A stretch of 64,000 nt of DNA from an uncultured Candidatus Binatia bacterium (GCA_958296235.1 OY282457.1:2297684-2361683); one strand, 5' to 3'; numbered from the stretch's first letter, positions 1-8,658 are shown. Translations and numbers: made by a program. Notes: generated from the sequence alone by a model not told the origin.

Positions 1-63
1 CGCGGACAGGAGCAGGGTCGGCAGGACCGAGAGCCAATTAATGGCGGGGAGTGTCATGTCCAT
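1..63 (-). CDS. nuoN: NADH-quinone oxidoreductase subunit N, 5' end only
   Basis: Only the first 19 to 21 codons lie in the window; the gene runs off the left edge. The translated start (MDMTLPAINWLSVLPTLLLSA, given here as MDM followed by TLPAINWLSVLPTLLL) reads as a hydrophobic first membrane helix, as expected for NuoN. Two in-frame ATGs are possible, at 63 and 57; the first lies two bases after the nuoM stop and a GGGG-type ribosome site sits about ten bases before it. The call rests mainly on position, since nuoN normally follows nuoM in complex I operons. Confidence 0.75.
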   Translation of the reverse strand, partial: MDMTLPAINWLSVLPTLLLSA

Positions 64-65
64 AC

Positions 66-1661
66 TCAACTCGCCCCTTTTAGGTCTACTGGGTCTTTGC
101 GGTCTTTGGGGTCGGTTGGGTCAAGACTCAACCGACCCAAAGACTCAACCGCCCCAATGGACTCAACGGACTCTACCGACTTATTATCGGCGGTTTTGTG
201 AATCCGAGCCAGGCTGGCTTCTACCGATTTTTCCATACGGCTGAGGAATGGCTTGGGGTAGAGACCCATCAGCAACATCAGGGCGATCAACGGAACGAAT
301 ATGGCCAGCTCGCGGCGGGACAGGTCGGTCAGCTTGGCGTTCTCCGGCCGCGTCAGCGGTCCGAAAACAACCCGCTGATACAGACGCAGCATATAGACAG
401 CACCCAGAACAACGCCGGAAACCGCTATCGCGCCGACCAGCGTGTTCGCCTGAAAGGTCCCCAAGAGAATGAGAAACTCCCCGACAAATCCGTTCAAGCC
501 CGGCAGGCCGATCGAAGACAGCATGGTAATCAGAAAGACTGAGGCAAAGAGCGGCAGTTGTTTCCATAAGCCGCCGTACTCACTGATGAGCCGTGTATGG
601 CGGCGCTCATACACCACGCCGACCAACAGGAAGAGCGCGCCGGTTGACAGGCCGTGGCCGAGCATCTGATACAGCGCGCCTTCGACCCCCTGTATGTTGA
701 ACGCAAACAGCCCCAGCATGACAAAGCCGAGGTGGCTGACGGACGAGTAGGCTACCAGCTTTTTCATATCCGGCTGCACCAGGGCCACCAGCGCCCCATA
801 CACAATACCAACCACAGAGAGCGCCATGATCAGCGGTGCCGCGGCGTGGGCGGCATCGGGGAAGAGGGGCAGGGCAAAACGCAGAAAGCCATAGGTGCCC
901 ATTTTGAGGAGCACGCCGGCCAGAATGACAGAGCCTCCAGTCGGGGCTTCGACATGCGCGTCCGGCAGCCAGGTATGAAAGGGGAAGAGGGGAACTTTAA
1001 TAGCAAAGGACAGCGCAAACGCGGCGAACAACCACATTTGGGCGTTGACCGGAATCTCAAGGGTATACAGACGCAGGAGGTCAAAAGTGAGCGTGCCGTG
1101 CTGAGTATTATGGAGATAGGCGAGATACAGGATGGCCACCAGCATCAAGAGACTGCCGACCATAGTGTAGAGCAGGAATTTGAGCGCGGCATAAATGCGC
1201 CGTTCGCCACCCCAGACCCCAATCAGAAAGTACATGGGAATCAGCATGACTTCCCAGAATACATAGAAGAGAAAGACATCAACCGCGACAAAGGTCCCGA
1301 TCATGCCGGTTTCCAGGATGAGAAAGAAAAAGAGATACTCCCTGACCCGCTGTTCAACGCTGCTCCAGGTAGACAGAATCACCAGCGGAGAAAGAAACGT
1401 CGTCAGCAGGACGAGGAACAGGCTGATGCCATCGACGCCAACGTAGTATTCAATCCCGAATTCGCTGATCCAGGCATAGCGCTCAACGAATTGAAACGCG
1501 GCGGTCTCACTATCAAAGCCGGTGAACAGGCCGAGCGAGATGCAGAAGGTCAGCAGCGACGCGCCAAAGGCGGTTCGACGTGCCAGCTCCACCGCATTCT
1601 TGTTGAGGGTCAACAGGAAGAGCGCCGTCAGCAGCGGAATGAAAACAATGAGGCTTACCAC
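66..1661 (-). CDS. nuoM: NADH-quinone oxidoreductase subunit M
   Basis: Antiporter-like, proton-translocating membrane subunit of respiratory complex I. The roughly 530-residue protein is hydrophobic throughout and keeps family signatures such as LLYTMVGSLLML, FHTWLPDAHVEAPTGGSV, KKLVAYSSVSHLGF and GLPGLNGFVGEF. I place the start at the GTG at 1661, which overlaps the nuoL stop; a TTG at 1694 would add 11 residues inside nuoL. The last 45 or so residues are unusual: charged, low in complexity and rich in VES and DPTDPKDRKDP, coded by degenerate GTTGAGTC repeats and containing a perfect inverted repeat (109-138). Such a tail is not part of the conserved NuoM fold. Confidence 0.95.
   Translation of the reverse strand: MVSLIVFIPLLTALFLLTLNKNAVELARRTAFGASLLTFCISLGLFTGFDSETAAFQFVERYAWISEFGIEYYVGVDGISLFLVLLTTFLSPLVILSTWSSVEQRVREYLFFFLILETGMIGTFVAVDVFLFYVFWEVMLIPMYFLIGVWGGERRIYAALKFLLYTMVGSLLMLVAILYLAYLHNTQHGTLTFDLLRLYTLEIPVNAQMWLFAAFALSFAIKVPLFPFHTWLPDAHVEAPTGGSVILAGVLLKMGTYGFLRFALPLFPDAAHAAAPLIMALSVVGIVYGALVALVQPDMKKLVAYSSVSHLGFVMLGLFAFNIQGVEGALYQMLGHGLSTGALFLLVGVVYERRHTRLISEYGGLWKQLPLFASVFLITMLSSIGLPGLNGFVGEFLILLGTFQANTLVGAIAVSGVVLGAVYMLRLYQRVVFGPLTRPENAKLTDLSRRELAIFVPLIALMLLMGLYPKPFLSRMEKSVEASLARIHKTADNKSVESVESIGAVESLGRLSLDPTDPKDRKDPVDLKGAS
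109..138. repeat. Perfect 10-bp inverted repeat inside the nuoM tail
   Basis: Arms at 109-118 (GGGTCGGTTG) and 129-138 (CAACCGACCC) flank a 10-base loop. It lies in coding sequence for the low-complexity end of NuoM, just upstream of nuoN on the transcribed strand. It could form a hairpin in the mRNA that affects translation of nuoN or mRNA stability, but no T-run follows it, so it is not a classical terminator. Confidence 0.6.
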
Positions 1662-3565
1662 AGATAATACCCCAGAATAAGGATCGCTCCACAACAGAAC
1701 GACAGGGCGTAGGTCTGGACATTGCCGGTTTGCCAGAAACGCAGGATCGAGCCGTTGGCCTGCATCACCTGCGCCGTCCCGTTGACCAGGCCGTCAATAA
1801 CGACCGTATCCCACACCTTCCACAGCCACTCCGAGGCGGCCAGCAGAGGCCGGACAATCGCCGCTTCGTACAACTCATCAACATAATATTTATTCAGCAA
1901 CAGCTGATGCAGGCCGGAGAACTGCCGGCTGAGACGGTCGGCCCCTCCTCTACCAGAGGCAAAAGGGGCGTCTTGCACATACAGCCGGTACGCCAGCCCA
2001 ATCCCTCCCAGCCCAAGCAGGGTCGGCAGATATTTCACCAGGAGCGACACCTGCGGATGGGCATGGCCGTAGAGCGGGCTGAGCAGTTCGGGCAGGGTAA
2101 AATAGCCGCCGATCAAAGACAGAATGGCGAGCGCCACCAGGGGGACGGTCATGACTTGAGGCGATTCATGAATATGCCGGGCGACCTCGGGGTCAGAACG
2201 GTTTTCTCCCCAAAAGGTGACAAAGAATAACCGAAACATATAGAAGGCGGTCAGGCCCGCCCCCAGGGTCCCAATCAGCCACAGCAAGGGAGAACCGTGC
2301 GGACTCCCAAAGGCGTGTTCCAGGATAAGGTCCTTACTGAAAAAACCGGACAGCAAGGGAAACCCGGCAATGGCCAGACAGCCGATGGCAAACGTCCCGC
2401 AGGTCGTCGGCATCTTACTTTTCAGCCCGCCCATCTTGCGGATGTCCTGCTCTTCGCTCATGCCATGAATGACACTGCCGGCGCCGAGAAAAAGCAGGGC
2501 TTTGAAGAAGGCATGGGTCATGACATGAAACACGCCCGCCGCATACGCGCCCACCCCCAGCCCCAGAAACATATAGCCCAACTGACTGACCGTTGAGTAG
2601 GCCAGGACCTTTTTAATGTCGGTCTGCACCAGGGCGATCGTGGCGGCAAACAGGGCAGTCACGGCGCCGACCACGGCCACAACAGCTAAGGCGGTGTGGG
2701 ACAAGGAATACAGGAAATGCATGCGCGCAATCAGATAGATGCCGGCCGTCACCATAGTCGCGGCGTGGATAAGCGCGCTCACCGGAGTGGGGCCGGCCAT
2801 GGCATCCGGCAGCCAGACATAGAGCGGAATTTGGGCAGACTTGCCAGCCGCGCCGACAAAGAAGAGCAGACAGATAAGCGTGACCGTCGTCACCGGCAGC
2901 ACTGAGGCGTGGGCGGCGATTTCGCTGAACGACAGCGTCCAGACACCGTGGGCACCCAGGCTCCAGAACAACAGAAACAGGCCCAGCAGAAAACCGGCGT
3001 CACCGATCCGATTGACGATAAACGCCTTTTTCCCGGCACTGGCCTTTTCGTCGTCCGTATACCAAAAGCCGATGAGCAAATAGGAACACAGCCCGACGCC
3101 TTCCCAGCCGACGAAGAGCAACAGGATATTATCGCCCAGCACCAGCAGCAGCATGGCGGTGGTGAAAAGGTTGAGATAGGCAAAATAGCGCACCACATCC
3201 TCGTCGTGGGCCATATAGCCGACGGAATAGACGTGGATGAGAAAGCCGACGCCGGTGATGACCATGATCATTGTGCCGGACAAAGGGTCAACCCGTAGCG
3301 CAATATCAACCTGTAGGGCGCCTGAGTAAATCCAGGGATAGACACTATCGACCAGGGCGCCGCCGTCCGGCAGTTGGACAAAGGCCGCAAACGCAAAGCA
3401 AAAAGACAGGAAGACCATGCCCGGCGAAACCCAGTTCACGATCCGTCGGCCGTAGCGCGGCCCCAGAAAAAGGTTGAACACCACCCCGAGCAGAGGAAAG
3501 AGAACGATATAGCGGAGATACGAGACCGTCTGGACGGCGACTTCAGCCGCGTGCGGATGTTCCAT
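1655..3565 (-). CDS. nuoL: NADH-quinone oxidoreductase subunit L
   Basis: Distal proton-pumping subunit of complex I, about 636 residues. Recognisable blocks include DPLSGTMIMVITGVGFLIH, LFVGWEGVGLCSYLLIGFWY, LPDAMAGPTPVSALIHAATMV and the TDIKKVLAYSTVSQLGYMF segment near the middle, with the amphipathic C-terminal region that makes the lateral helix. The ATG at 3565 (MEHPHAAEV) is chosen because the open frame upstream of it runs through a palindromic intergenic repeat and reads as non-protein. It follows nuoK after 115 bases and its stop overlaps the nuoM start. Known role of the family: antiporter-like H+ channel at the far end of the membrane arm. Confidence 0.95.
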   Translation of the reverse strand: MEHPHAAEVAVQTVSYLRYIVLFPLLGVVFNLFLGPRYGRRIVNWVSPGMVFLSFCFAFAAFVQLPDGGALVDSVYPWIYSGALQVDIALRVDPLSGTMIMVITGVGFLIHVYSVGYMAHDEDVVRYFAYLNLFTTAMLLLVLGDNILLLFVGWEGVGLCSYLLIGFWYTDDEKASAGKKAFIVNRIGDAGFLLGLFLLFWSLGAHGVWTLSFSEIAAHASVLPVTTVTLICLLFFVGAAGKSAQIPLYVWLPDAMAGPTPVSALIHAATMVTAGIYLIARMHFLYSLSHTALAVVAVVGAVTALFAATIALVQTDIKKVLAYSTVSQLGYMFLGLGVGAYAAGVFHVMTHAFFKALLFLGAGSVIHGMSEEQDIRKMGGLKSKMPTTCGTFAIGCLAIAGFPLLSGFFSKDLILEHAFGSPHGSPLLWLIGTLGAGLTAFYMFRLFFVTFWGENRSDPEVARHIHESPQVMTVPLVALAILSLIGGYFTLPELLSPLYGHAHPQVSLLVKYLPTLLGLGGIGLAYRLYVQDAPFASGRGGADRLSRQFSGLHQLLLNKYYVDELYEAAIVRPLLAASEWLWKVWDTVVIDGLVNGTAQVMQANGSILRFWQTGNVQTYALSFCCGAILILGYYLW

Positions 3566-3594
3566 CTCTACAGCACCACTCCCGGTCGATGTAA

Positions 3595-3616
3595 GGGCAA
3601 CCCCCTGTGGTTGCCC
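3595..3616. repeat. 22-bp palindromic intergenic repeat, copy 1
   Basis: A near-palindrome with arms GGGCAACC and GGTTGCCC sits between nuoK and nuoL. The identical 22 bases occur in reverse orientation at 46695-46716, between moeA and purE. A second short palindrome (CAGGGGCCTGCCCCTG, about 3640-3655) lies beside this copy. The two fill most of the 115-base gap and look like a REP-type or small mobile palindromic element. Confidence 0.75.
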
Positions 3617-3680
3617 GTGATGTCGAATGCGGACAGGCACAGGGGCCTGCCCCTGCAACTCGATACTTGCGTCATACGCT

Positions 3681-3983
3681 TTACCATCGCATCAGGTTGA
3701 GTTCGTCCGCATTGACCGTCTCCCGGCCACGGAAAACGAGCAGGATGATGGCCAGCCCAACCGCGACCTCTGCCGCTGCCACCGACATGACAAAGAACAC
3801 GATGATCTGTCCGTCCATATTGCCGAAATGCCGGGCCAGGGCCACAAAAGACAGGTTGACGGCATTCAGCATGAGCTCAATCGCCATGAAAATAATAATG
3901 ATATTGCGGCGCAAGAGAACGCCGGTCACACCGATGGTGAACAGGATGCCGCTCAGAATGAGATGATAACTGATTGGAACCAT
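3681..3983 (-). CDS. nuoK: NADH-quinone oxidoreductase subunit K
   Basis: 100-residue, three-helix membrane subunit of complex I, the usual NuoK length. It starts [19 protein letters not shown] and contains the conserved stretch with the two membrane glutamates, [20 protein letters not shown], followed by [20 protein letters not shown]. These acidic residues form part of the proton path in the family. It lies between nuoJ (68-base gap holding a hairpin repeat) and nuoL, the normal J-K-L order. Confidence 0.95.
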   Translation of the reverse strand: MVPISYHLILSGILFTIGVTGVLLRRNIIIIFMAIELMLNAVNLSFVALARHFGNMDGQIIVFFVMSVAAAEVAVGLAIILLVFRGRETVNADELNLMRW

Positions 3984-3994
3984 CTGTCGCCCTC

Positions 3995-4051
3995 AAAGAG
4001 TATGCGTGTCAACAGCAGATGCAGAGATTTTGGAGGACACCTTTACTCTTT
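3995..4051. repeat. Inverted repeat of the AAGAGTAAACGTGTCC family, copy 1
   Basis: Arms at 3995-4010 and 4036-4051 match at 13 of 16 positions and are separated by 25 bases. The outer ends read AAAGAGTA and TACTCTTT. The element fills the nuoJ-nuoK gap and its right end touches the nuoJ stop codon. Related inverted repeats occur at 30187-30239 and 38241-38292, with a compact form at 8793-8814 and a single-arm relative right after the recR stop (about 11695-11711). Confidence 0.7.
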
Positions 4052-4540
4052 CTATCGTTTGGCCAAGACCACTGCCCCCACAACCGCGACTAACAGGAGG
4101 ATGCCGGTGATTTCAAAAGGCAGCAGATACGTGGTGAAGAGCTGACTGCCCAGGGCTTCGACCGTCCCGAAGTTCTCGGGCAAGCTGCTCTCGGCCCGCT
4201 CGGACGAGGAGCGTTGCAGCAGCAGACCCAGTTCCGCCACCAGGATGACGCCGCCAATAATGGCCGCTCGGCCCAGGCCACGGCGTGGTGTCGGCTGGGT
4301 GTCGCTCTGCAAATTGAGCAGCATAATCACAAATAAAAACAGGACCATGATCGCCCCGGCATACACAATGATCTGGAGCGCGGCGACCATATGGGCGTCC
4401 AGAAACAGAAAATAGACTGCCAGCAGAAAGAGAGTCAGGACCAGAAAGAGGGCGCTATAGACCGGACTGGGATGGGCGATGACCATGATCGCGATCACGA
4501 CCAACGGAATAGCCAAGGCAAAAAAGGTCACGAAATCCAT
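4052..4540 (-). CDS. nuoJ: NADH-quinone oxidoreductase subunit J
   Basis: Hydrophobic complex I membrane subunit of about 162 residues. It begins MDFVTFFALAIPLVVIAI and carries the NuoJ block ALQIIVYAGAIMVLFLFVIM, the helix with the characteristic pi-bulge in the family. The ATG at 4540, five bases after the nuoH stop, is preferred over an upstream in-frame start that would lie inside nuoH. The C-terminal helix (EITGILLLVAVVGAVVLAKR) is also typical. It sits in the usual H-J-K order; nuoI, often between H and J, is absent. Confidence 0.93.
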   Translation of the reverse strand: MDFVTFFALAIPLVVIAIMVIAHPSPVYSALFLVLTLFLLAVYFLFLDAHMVAALQIIVYAGAIMVLFLFVIMLLNLQSDTQPTPRRGLGRAAIIGGVILVAELGLLLQRSSSERAESSLPENFGTVEALGSQLFTTYLLPFEITGILLLVAVVGAVVLAKR

Positions 4541-4545
4541 AGCGT

Positions 4546-5637
4546 CTACTCGAACAGGAGAATAATCAGCGCGGTCAGCATAACATTGGCCAGCGCCAGC
4601 GGCAGGAGAATTTTCCACCCCAGGCTGATGAGTTGGTCATAGCGGAAGCGGGGCAGGGTCCAGCGAATCATAATCTGGAGCCAGCAGAAAAAGAGCACCT
4701 TCAACGTAAACGCCCCGACTTGCAGCAACGTCACCAGCAGCGAGGGCAGCGCGAGTGTGCCGCCCCACGGAAAATGAAACCCGTCGCGCAGCAGAAACGG
4801 AACCTGCCAACCGCCGAAGAAGAGCGTGGTAATCAGCCCGGCAACGATAATAGCTTCGACAAAGTCGCCCAGCATGAACATCGCCTGCTTGGAGCCGGAA
4901 TACTCGGTAAAATAGCCGGATATCAGCTCGGACTCAGCTTCGGGCAGATCAAACGGAATCCGTTTGCTCTCGGCTATTCCAGCGGCCAAAAAGATCAGAA
5001 AGGCCACCGGCTGATAGACTATGCCCCAGGCCGGAATCCAGCCACCGATCAGCGCGCCCTGGGCGCGTGCAATCTCCTGTAAATCCAACGAGCCAAAGGT
5101 CAGGACAACACCGATGAGCGCCAGCCCCAACGGAATCTCATACGAGATCATCTGAGCGGAACCCCGAATCCCGCCCAGCAGCGCCCAGCGGTTATTGGAG
5201 GCCCAGCCGCCCAGGACAACGCCGTACACGCTGAGTGAGACCATCGCCAGCACATACAGAATACCGATGTTCAGATTGGCGGCCTGAAGCGTAATTTCCC
5301 GTCCGCCAATAATCAGCACATCGCCAAACGGAATCACAATAAAGGTGACCAATAAGGGCACCAGGCCAATGGCCGGCGCAAGCGTGTGCAGCAGCTTGTC
5401 CGCCCCCGGAGGCACAAAGTCTTCTTTGGTAAACAGCTTGATGGGGTCAGCCACCAGGGTGTTTACGATGCCAAGATTAAAGGGAAGTTTTCCAAACACA
5501 GCGGCTCGATTGGCACCAATCCGATCTTGCAGAACCGCGCTGCCTTTGCGCTCTACCCACAGCAGCAGCCCGCCGAGATTCAGCACCATCAGCACCATCA
5601 GCAGGGTCAGGCCAAACGTGATGAGAAAATCTATCAT
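4546..5637 (-). CDS. nuoH: NADH-quinone oxidoreductase subunit H
   Basis: Membrane subunit of about 363 residues at the junction of complex I arms, forming part of the quinone chamber. Clear NuoH motifs are WVERKGSAVLQDRIGANR near the start, LVADPIKLFTKEDFVP, IAESKRIPFDLPEAESELI and the FWLQIMIRWTLPRFRYDQL block near the end. I choose the ATG at 5637: its first bases overlap the nuoE stop (ATGA), while the open frame upstream reads through nuoE in another frame. In most operons nuoG and nuoI flank this gene; neither is present here. Confidence 0.96.
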   Translation of the reverse strand: MIDFLITFGLTLLMVLMVLNLGGLLLWVERKGSAVLQDRIGANRAAVFGKLPFNLGIVNTLVADPIKLFTKEDFVPPGADKLLHTLAPAIGLVPLLVTFIVIPFGDVLIIGGREITLQAANLNIGILYVLAMVSLSVYGVVLGGWASNNRWALLGGIRGSAQMISYEIPLGLALIGVVLTFGSLDLQEIARAQGALIGGWIPAWGIVYQPVAFLIFLAAGIAESKRIPFDLPEAESELISGYFTEYSGSKQAMFMLGDFVEAIIVAGLITTLFFGGWQVPFLLRDGFHFPWGGTLALPSLLVTLLQVGAFTLKVLFFCWLQIMIRWTLPRFRYDQLISLGWKILLPLALANVMLTALIILLFE

Positions 5638-6167
5638 ACCGCGTCTGACGCTTCGGCTCCTGGGGCGGAGGCGGATTCGGCCCGCTTTGCCAACGCATCG
5701 ATCAGGCTGAGCGTACTCTCCGGGGTCTGTTGCTCGTGATAGTCGTCGTTGACCTGGATAACGGGAGCGGTGCCGCACGAACCCAGACATTCGACCTCGC
5801 TCAGTGAAAACACCTTATCGCCGGTGGTCTGACCGACTTTGACGCCGAGCCGGTCTTCCAGGCAGCGGACAATTTTTTCAGCGCCGACCAGGGTGCAGGA
5901 CAGGTTGGTGCAGACCTGTACGTGACACTGCCCCATCGGCTCCTTGTAGAACATGGTGTAAAAGGTCGCGACACCTTGCACATAGGCTGGTGACAGGTCG
6001 AGCAAACCGGCAACATGCTCCATCGCTTCGGGGCTCAGATAACCGAACTCGGTCTGCGCCAGCCACAGGGTGGGCAGAATGGCGGCCTGTTTGGTCGGAT
6101 ACCGGGTCAGCACCTCTTCAAATCGTTTGTGCGTTTCCGCTGAAAACTGGACAGCCATTTTACTCAT
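5634..6167 (-). CDS. nuoE: NADH-quinone oxidoreductase subunit E (24 kDa, 2Fe-2S)
   Basis: Thioredoxin-fold iron-sulphur subunit of the NADH dehydrogenase module, 177 residues. The four cluster cysteines are visible in CTNLSC (after GQCHVQV) and in VECLGSCG further on. The N-terminal part has the family pattern of LPTLWLAQTEFGYLSPEAMEHVAGLLDL. It overlaps nuoH by four bases and follows nuoD after 32. Its direct partner NuoF, which binds FMN and NADH, is not encoded next to it, which is unusual. A short alanine-rich tail ends the protein. Confidence 0.93.
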   Translation of the reverse strand: MSKMAVQFSAETHKRFEEVLTRYPTKQAAILPTLWLAQTEFGYLSPEAMEHVAGLLDLSPAYVQGVATFYTMFYKEPMGQCHVQVCTNLSCTLVGAEKIVRCLEDRLGVKVGQTTGDKVFSLSEVECLGSCGTAPVIQVNDDYHEQQTPESTLSLIDALAKRAESASAPGAEASDAV

Positions 6168-6199
6168 TCCGCTGGATATCCGCCCTGGGCGCTCTCCCC

Positions 6200-7426
6200 T
6201 TAGCGGTCACACTCTCCGCCTATCATATTGACCATACCAAAAGTCGTAATAATGTCGGAGATCAGACATCCCTGTAACATCTCGCCCAGCGCCGCCATAC
6301 CGAAAAAACAGGGCGGACGAACCCGGACGCGATAGGGACGCCCGCTGCCGTCGCTGACGAGATAAAAGCCGAGTTCGCCGTTAGCGCCTTCCACACTCAG
6401 AAACGCCTCTCCGGGCGGAATTTTGACCCCCTCGATGACCAGCTTGAAATGGTTCATCAGACCCTCGATATTGCCGTACACCTGTTTCTTTTCAGGCAGC
6501 GTAATCTGCGGGTCATCAATCCGAATCGGGCCGCTCGGAATACCGTTCAGGGCCTGATCGATAATAGCCATGCTCTGTTTGATTTCCTCAAAGCGCACGG
6601 AAAAGCGGTCGTAATTGTCACCCTGGGTGCCCGTCGGGATGTCAAACTCAAAACGGTCGTAGCCCGAGTAGGGCTGCGCCTTCCGCACATCGTAGGGGAC
6701 ACCGGTTGCTCGCAGCAGCGGGCCGGTGAGACTGTACGAGATCGCGTCTTCCGGCGAAATTGCTCCCACGCCGGACATACGCTCAATAAAGATGCGATTC
6801 TTGGACAGCAGCGTGTCGCAGTCGCTGAGGATGCGCCGCATATCGGCGAAGGCCGTCCGCACGCGCTCGGCAAAATCATGGGGCAGATCGTGCATGACTC
6901 CGCCGACCCGGGCATAGCTGACCGTCAGGCGGGCGCCAGTCACGGCCGTGACCAGATCGTATAAGGTCTCACGCGCCTCCATCAGATAGAACCCCACGGA
7001 AATCGCGCCTGCTTCTGTGGCGGCCATGCCCAGACAGGTCAAATGATCGGTAATCCGGGAGACCTCGCTCATGATGACCCGGATATACTGGCAGCGTTCC
7101 GGGACCTCAACGTCAAGCAGTTGTTCGGCGGTTAAGGCAAAGGCCACGTTGTTGATGAGCGGCGAGGCGTAATTCAGGCGGTCGGTGTAGGGGATGCAGT
7201 GATTCCAGGTGCGCTGCTCACACATCTTCTCAAAACCGCGGTGCAGATAGCCGATCTCGACATCGCAGTTGAGTATTTTTTCTCCATCCAGGGTGAGGTT
7301 GAGTTTGATTGTGCCGTGGGTTGCCGGATGGGACGGACCCATCTGCAACTCCATGATTTCAGAGGTGGGGTCGTGTTCAGCAACGTCTTTTTGCGCCCGA
7401 AGAAGAGGGGCCGCGGCTTCCGCCAT
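6200..7426 (-). CDS. nuoD: NADH-quinone oxidoreductase subunit D (49 kDa)
   Basis: Peripheral-arm subunit of 408 residues that forms the quinone site together with NuoB. Signature blocks include MGPSHPATHGTIKL near residue 30 with the quinone-site His, EIGYLHRGFEKMCEQRTW, CIPYTDRLNY, and the C-terminal RPYRVRVRPPCFFGMAAL and IGGECDR ending. The length is normal for a separate NuoD rather than a NuoCD fusion. It follows nuoC after six bases. NuoB, which contacts NuoD and carries cluster N2, is not encoded in the cluster. Confidence 0.97.
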   Translation of the reverse strand: MAEAAAPLLRAQKDVAEHDPTSEIMELQMGPSHPATHGTIKLNLTLDGEKILNCDVEIGYLHRGFEKMCEQRTWNHCIPYTDRLNYASPLINNVAFALTAEQLLDVEVPERCQYIRVIMSEVSRITDHLTCLGMAATEAGAISVGFYLMEARETLYDLVTAVTGARLTVSYARVGGVMHDLPHDFAERVRTAFADMRRILSDCDTLLSKNRIFIERMSGVGAISPEDAISYSLTGPLLRATGVPYDVRKAQPYSGYDRFEFDIPTGTQGDNYDRFSVRFEEIKQSMAIIDQALNGIPSGPIRIDDPQITLPEKKQVYGNIEGLMNHFKLVIEGVKIPPGEAFLSVEGANGELGFYLVSDGSGRPYRVRVRPPCFFGMAALGEMLQGCLISDIITTFGMVNMIGGECDR

Positions 7427-7432
7427 AGGTTG

Positions 7433-7942
7433 TTACCCTTTATGCCAGGGGTTGGTAATGGGATCGCGTTCTTCGACCAGGGGTTGCCGTTTATTGACCG
7501 GATAATCTTTGCGGAGCGGATAGCCACGGAACTCTTCGTACATCAGGATGCGACGCAGGTCCGGGTGGTCGGTAAACGTGATCCCGAACATGTCCCAGAC
7601 TTCGCGCTCCAGCCAGTCTGCGGATTTCCAGACTGAAGCAGCCGAGGGCAACTGGGCATCCTCCTCTGTGAGGCGGACTTTGACCCGCAGGCGATGATTA
7701 TGGGTCAGCGAATGGAGGTGGTAGACGACCTCAAAGCGCGGCTCTTGCCCGAAAAAATCGACCCCGGTGATATCGAGCAACAGGGTGAAGGCAAAATCCG
7801 GCTGCTCCTTGAGCTGGCTCAAAACAGTCGGCAGGTCGCCCCGATCGATGACAATCACATCATTCCCGTGCGAGGAGTACTGTTCTTGTATCGTGCCGGG
7901 CAGGGCCGTCTCGATATGAGAGAGAATGTCTGCTTCAGCCAT
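7433..7942 (-). CDS. nuoC: NADH-quinone oxidoreductase subunit C (30 kDa)
   Basis: Peripheral-arm subunit of complex I, 169 residues. The family signature ERDPITNPW is near the C-terminus, and ADWLEREVWDMFGITFTDHP followed by LRRILM is the most conserved region. It lies between nuoA (17-base gap) and nuoD (6-base gap). In most operons nuoB separates nuoA from nuoC; here the gap is far too short to hold it. Confidence 0.95.
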   Translation of the reverse strand: MAEADILSHIETALPGTIQEQYSSHGNDVIVIDRGDLPTVLSQLKEQPDFAFTLLLDITGVDFFGQEPRFEVVYHLHSLTHNHRLRVKVRLTEEDAQLPSAASVWKSADWLEREVWDMFGITFTDHPDLRRILMYEEFRGYPLRKDYPVNKRQPLVEERDPITNPWHKG

Positions 7943-7959
7943 GTTTGCCTACGGGCTGG

Positions 7960-8313
7960 CTAGGTCGATTCCAGCCCCCCCTTTTTCACCTCATAGACCA
8001 AACCCACAACCAGCACGAGCACGAAGAGCAACATGGCCATGAAGCCGAACAGGCCCAACTGTCGGAAGACGACCGCCCAGGGATAGAGGAAGACCACTTC
8101 GACATCAAAGACAATGAAGAGGATAGCGGCGAGATAGAATTTGACGGAAAAGCGACCCCACGCAGAACCACTGGGGGGATTGCCGCACTCGAACGGTTCG
8201 TCCTTGACCGCCGAGTGGGTTTTGACGCCGAGCAGCGTGCTCGCAAAGGTCATGACCAGGGCCACAACCCCACCCAGGATCAGCGCAATCAGGACGGGGA
8301 CGTATTGATCCAT
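7960..8313 (-). CDS. nuoA: NADH-quinone oxidoreductase subunit A
   Basis: First gene of the complex I operon; 117-residue membrane protein with three helices. The family block KDEPFECGNPPSGSAWGRFS, with the quinone-side loop cysteine, and FDVEVVFLYPWAVVF are both present. The ATG at 8313 opens a membrane helix (MDQYVPVLIALILGGVVALV). A sigma70-like promoter lies about 80 bases upstream. Confidence 0.95.
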   Translation of the reverse strand: MDQYVPVLIALILGGVVALVMTFASTLLGVKTHSAVKDEPFECGNPPSGSAWGRFSVKFYLAAILFIVFDVEVVFLYPWAVVFRQLGLFGFMAMLLFVLVLVVGLVYEVKKGGLEST

Positions 8314-8390
8314 AGCAAGCTCTAGTCAACTCCGACAGCTACGACAGGCAGCGTATGATCGTGTTGTCATCTGCCCAATGCCCTCGGCAC

Positions 8391-8418
8391 AAGATACAGA
8401 GGCCCGGCACGGTGTCAA
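8391..8418 (-). promoter_or_regulatory. Predicted sigma70-type promoter of the nuo operon
   Basis: Read on the minus strand, a perfect TTGACA at 8418-8413 is followed after 16 bases by TATCTT at 8396-8391. Transcription would start near 8384, leaving a leader of about 70 bases before nuoA. The rest of the region between nuoA and tRNA-Ser (8314-8571) holds no gene that I can support. Confidence 0.5.
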
Positions 8419-8571
8419 CAACCCCTCCCGGACCCCCGACACGGAGCGGTGGCCCCTTCTTGAGGTTCGCTTTTTCGTGACGGCGCGCCCGGCCCGTGAG
8501 ACTGCCCGCTGTTGCCGCGGCCCTTCCTTGCAGGAGGACTATGGAGGTGGTAAACCTCTTGCACATTCATG

Positions 8572-8658
8572 GGAGAGGTGCCAGAGTCAGGCCGATCGGG
8601 CACGACTGGAAATCGTGTGTACCTCCGGGTACCGAGGGTTCGAATCCCTCCCTCTCCG
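8572..8658 (+). tRNA. tRNA-Ser (anticodon GGA)
   Basis: An 87-base class II tRNA. Acceptor arms GGAGAGG (8572-8578) and CCTCTCC (8651-8657) pair fully, with G at 8658 as discriminator. The anticodon arm CACGA-CTGGAAA-TCGTG gives GGA. A long variable arm (GTACC/GGTAC) and T arm GAGGG-TTCGAAT-CCCTC are clear. No CCA is encoded, so the CCA-adding enzyme must supply it. The SRP RNA gene starts immediately after. Confidence 0.96.

Noticed and set aside
654..1667. A 337-codon open frame on the plus strand opposite nuoM
   Set aside because: Charged, Gln- and Gly-rich translation without domain features; nuoM is unambiguous on the minus strand.
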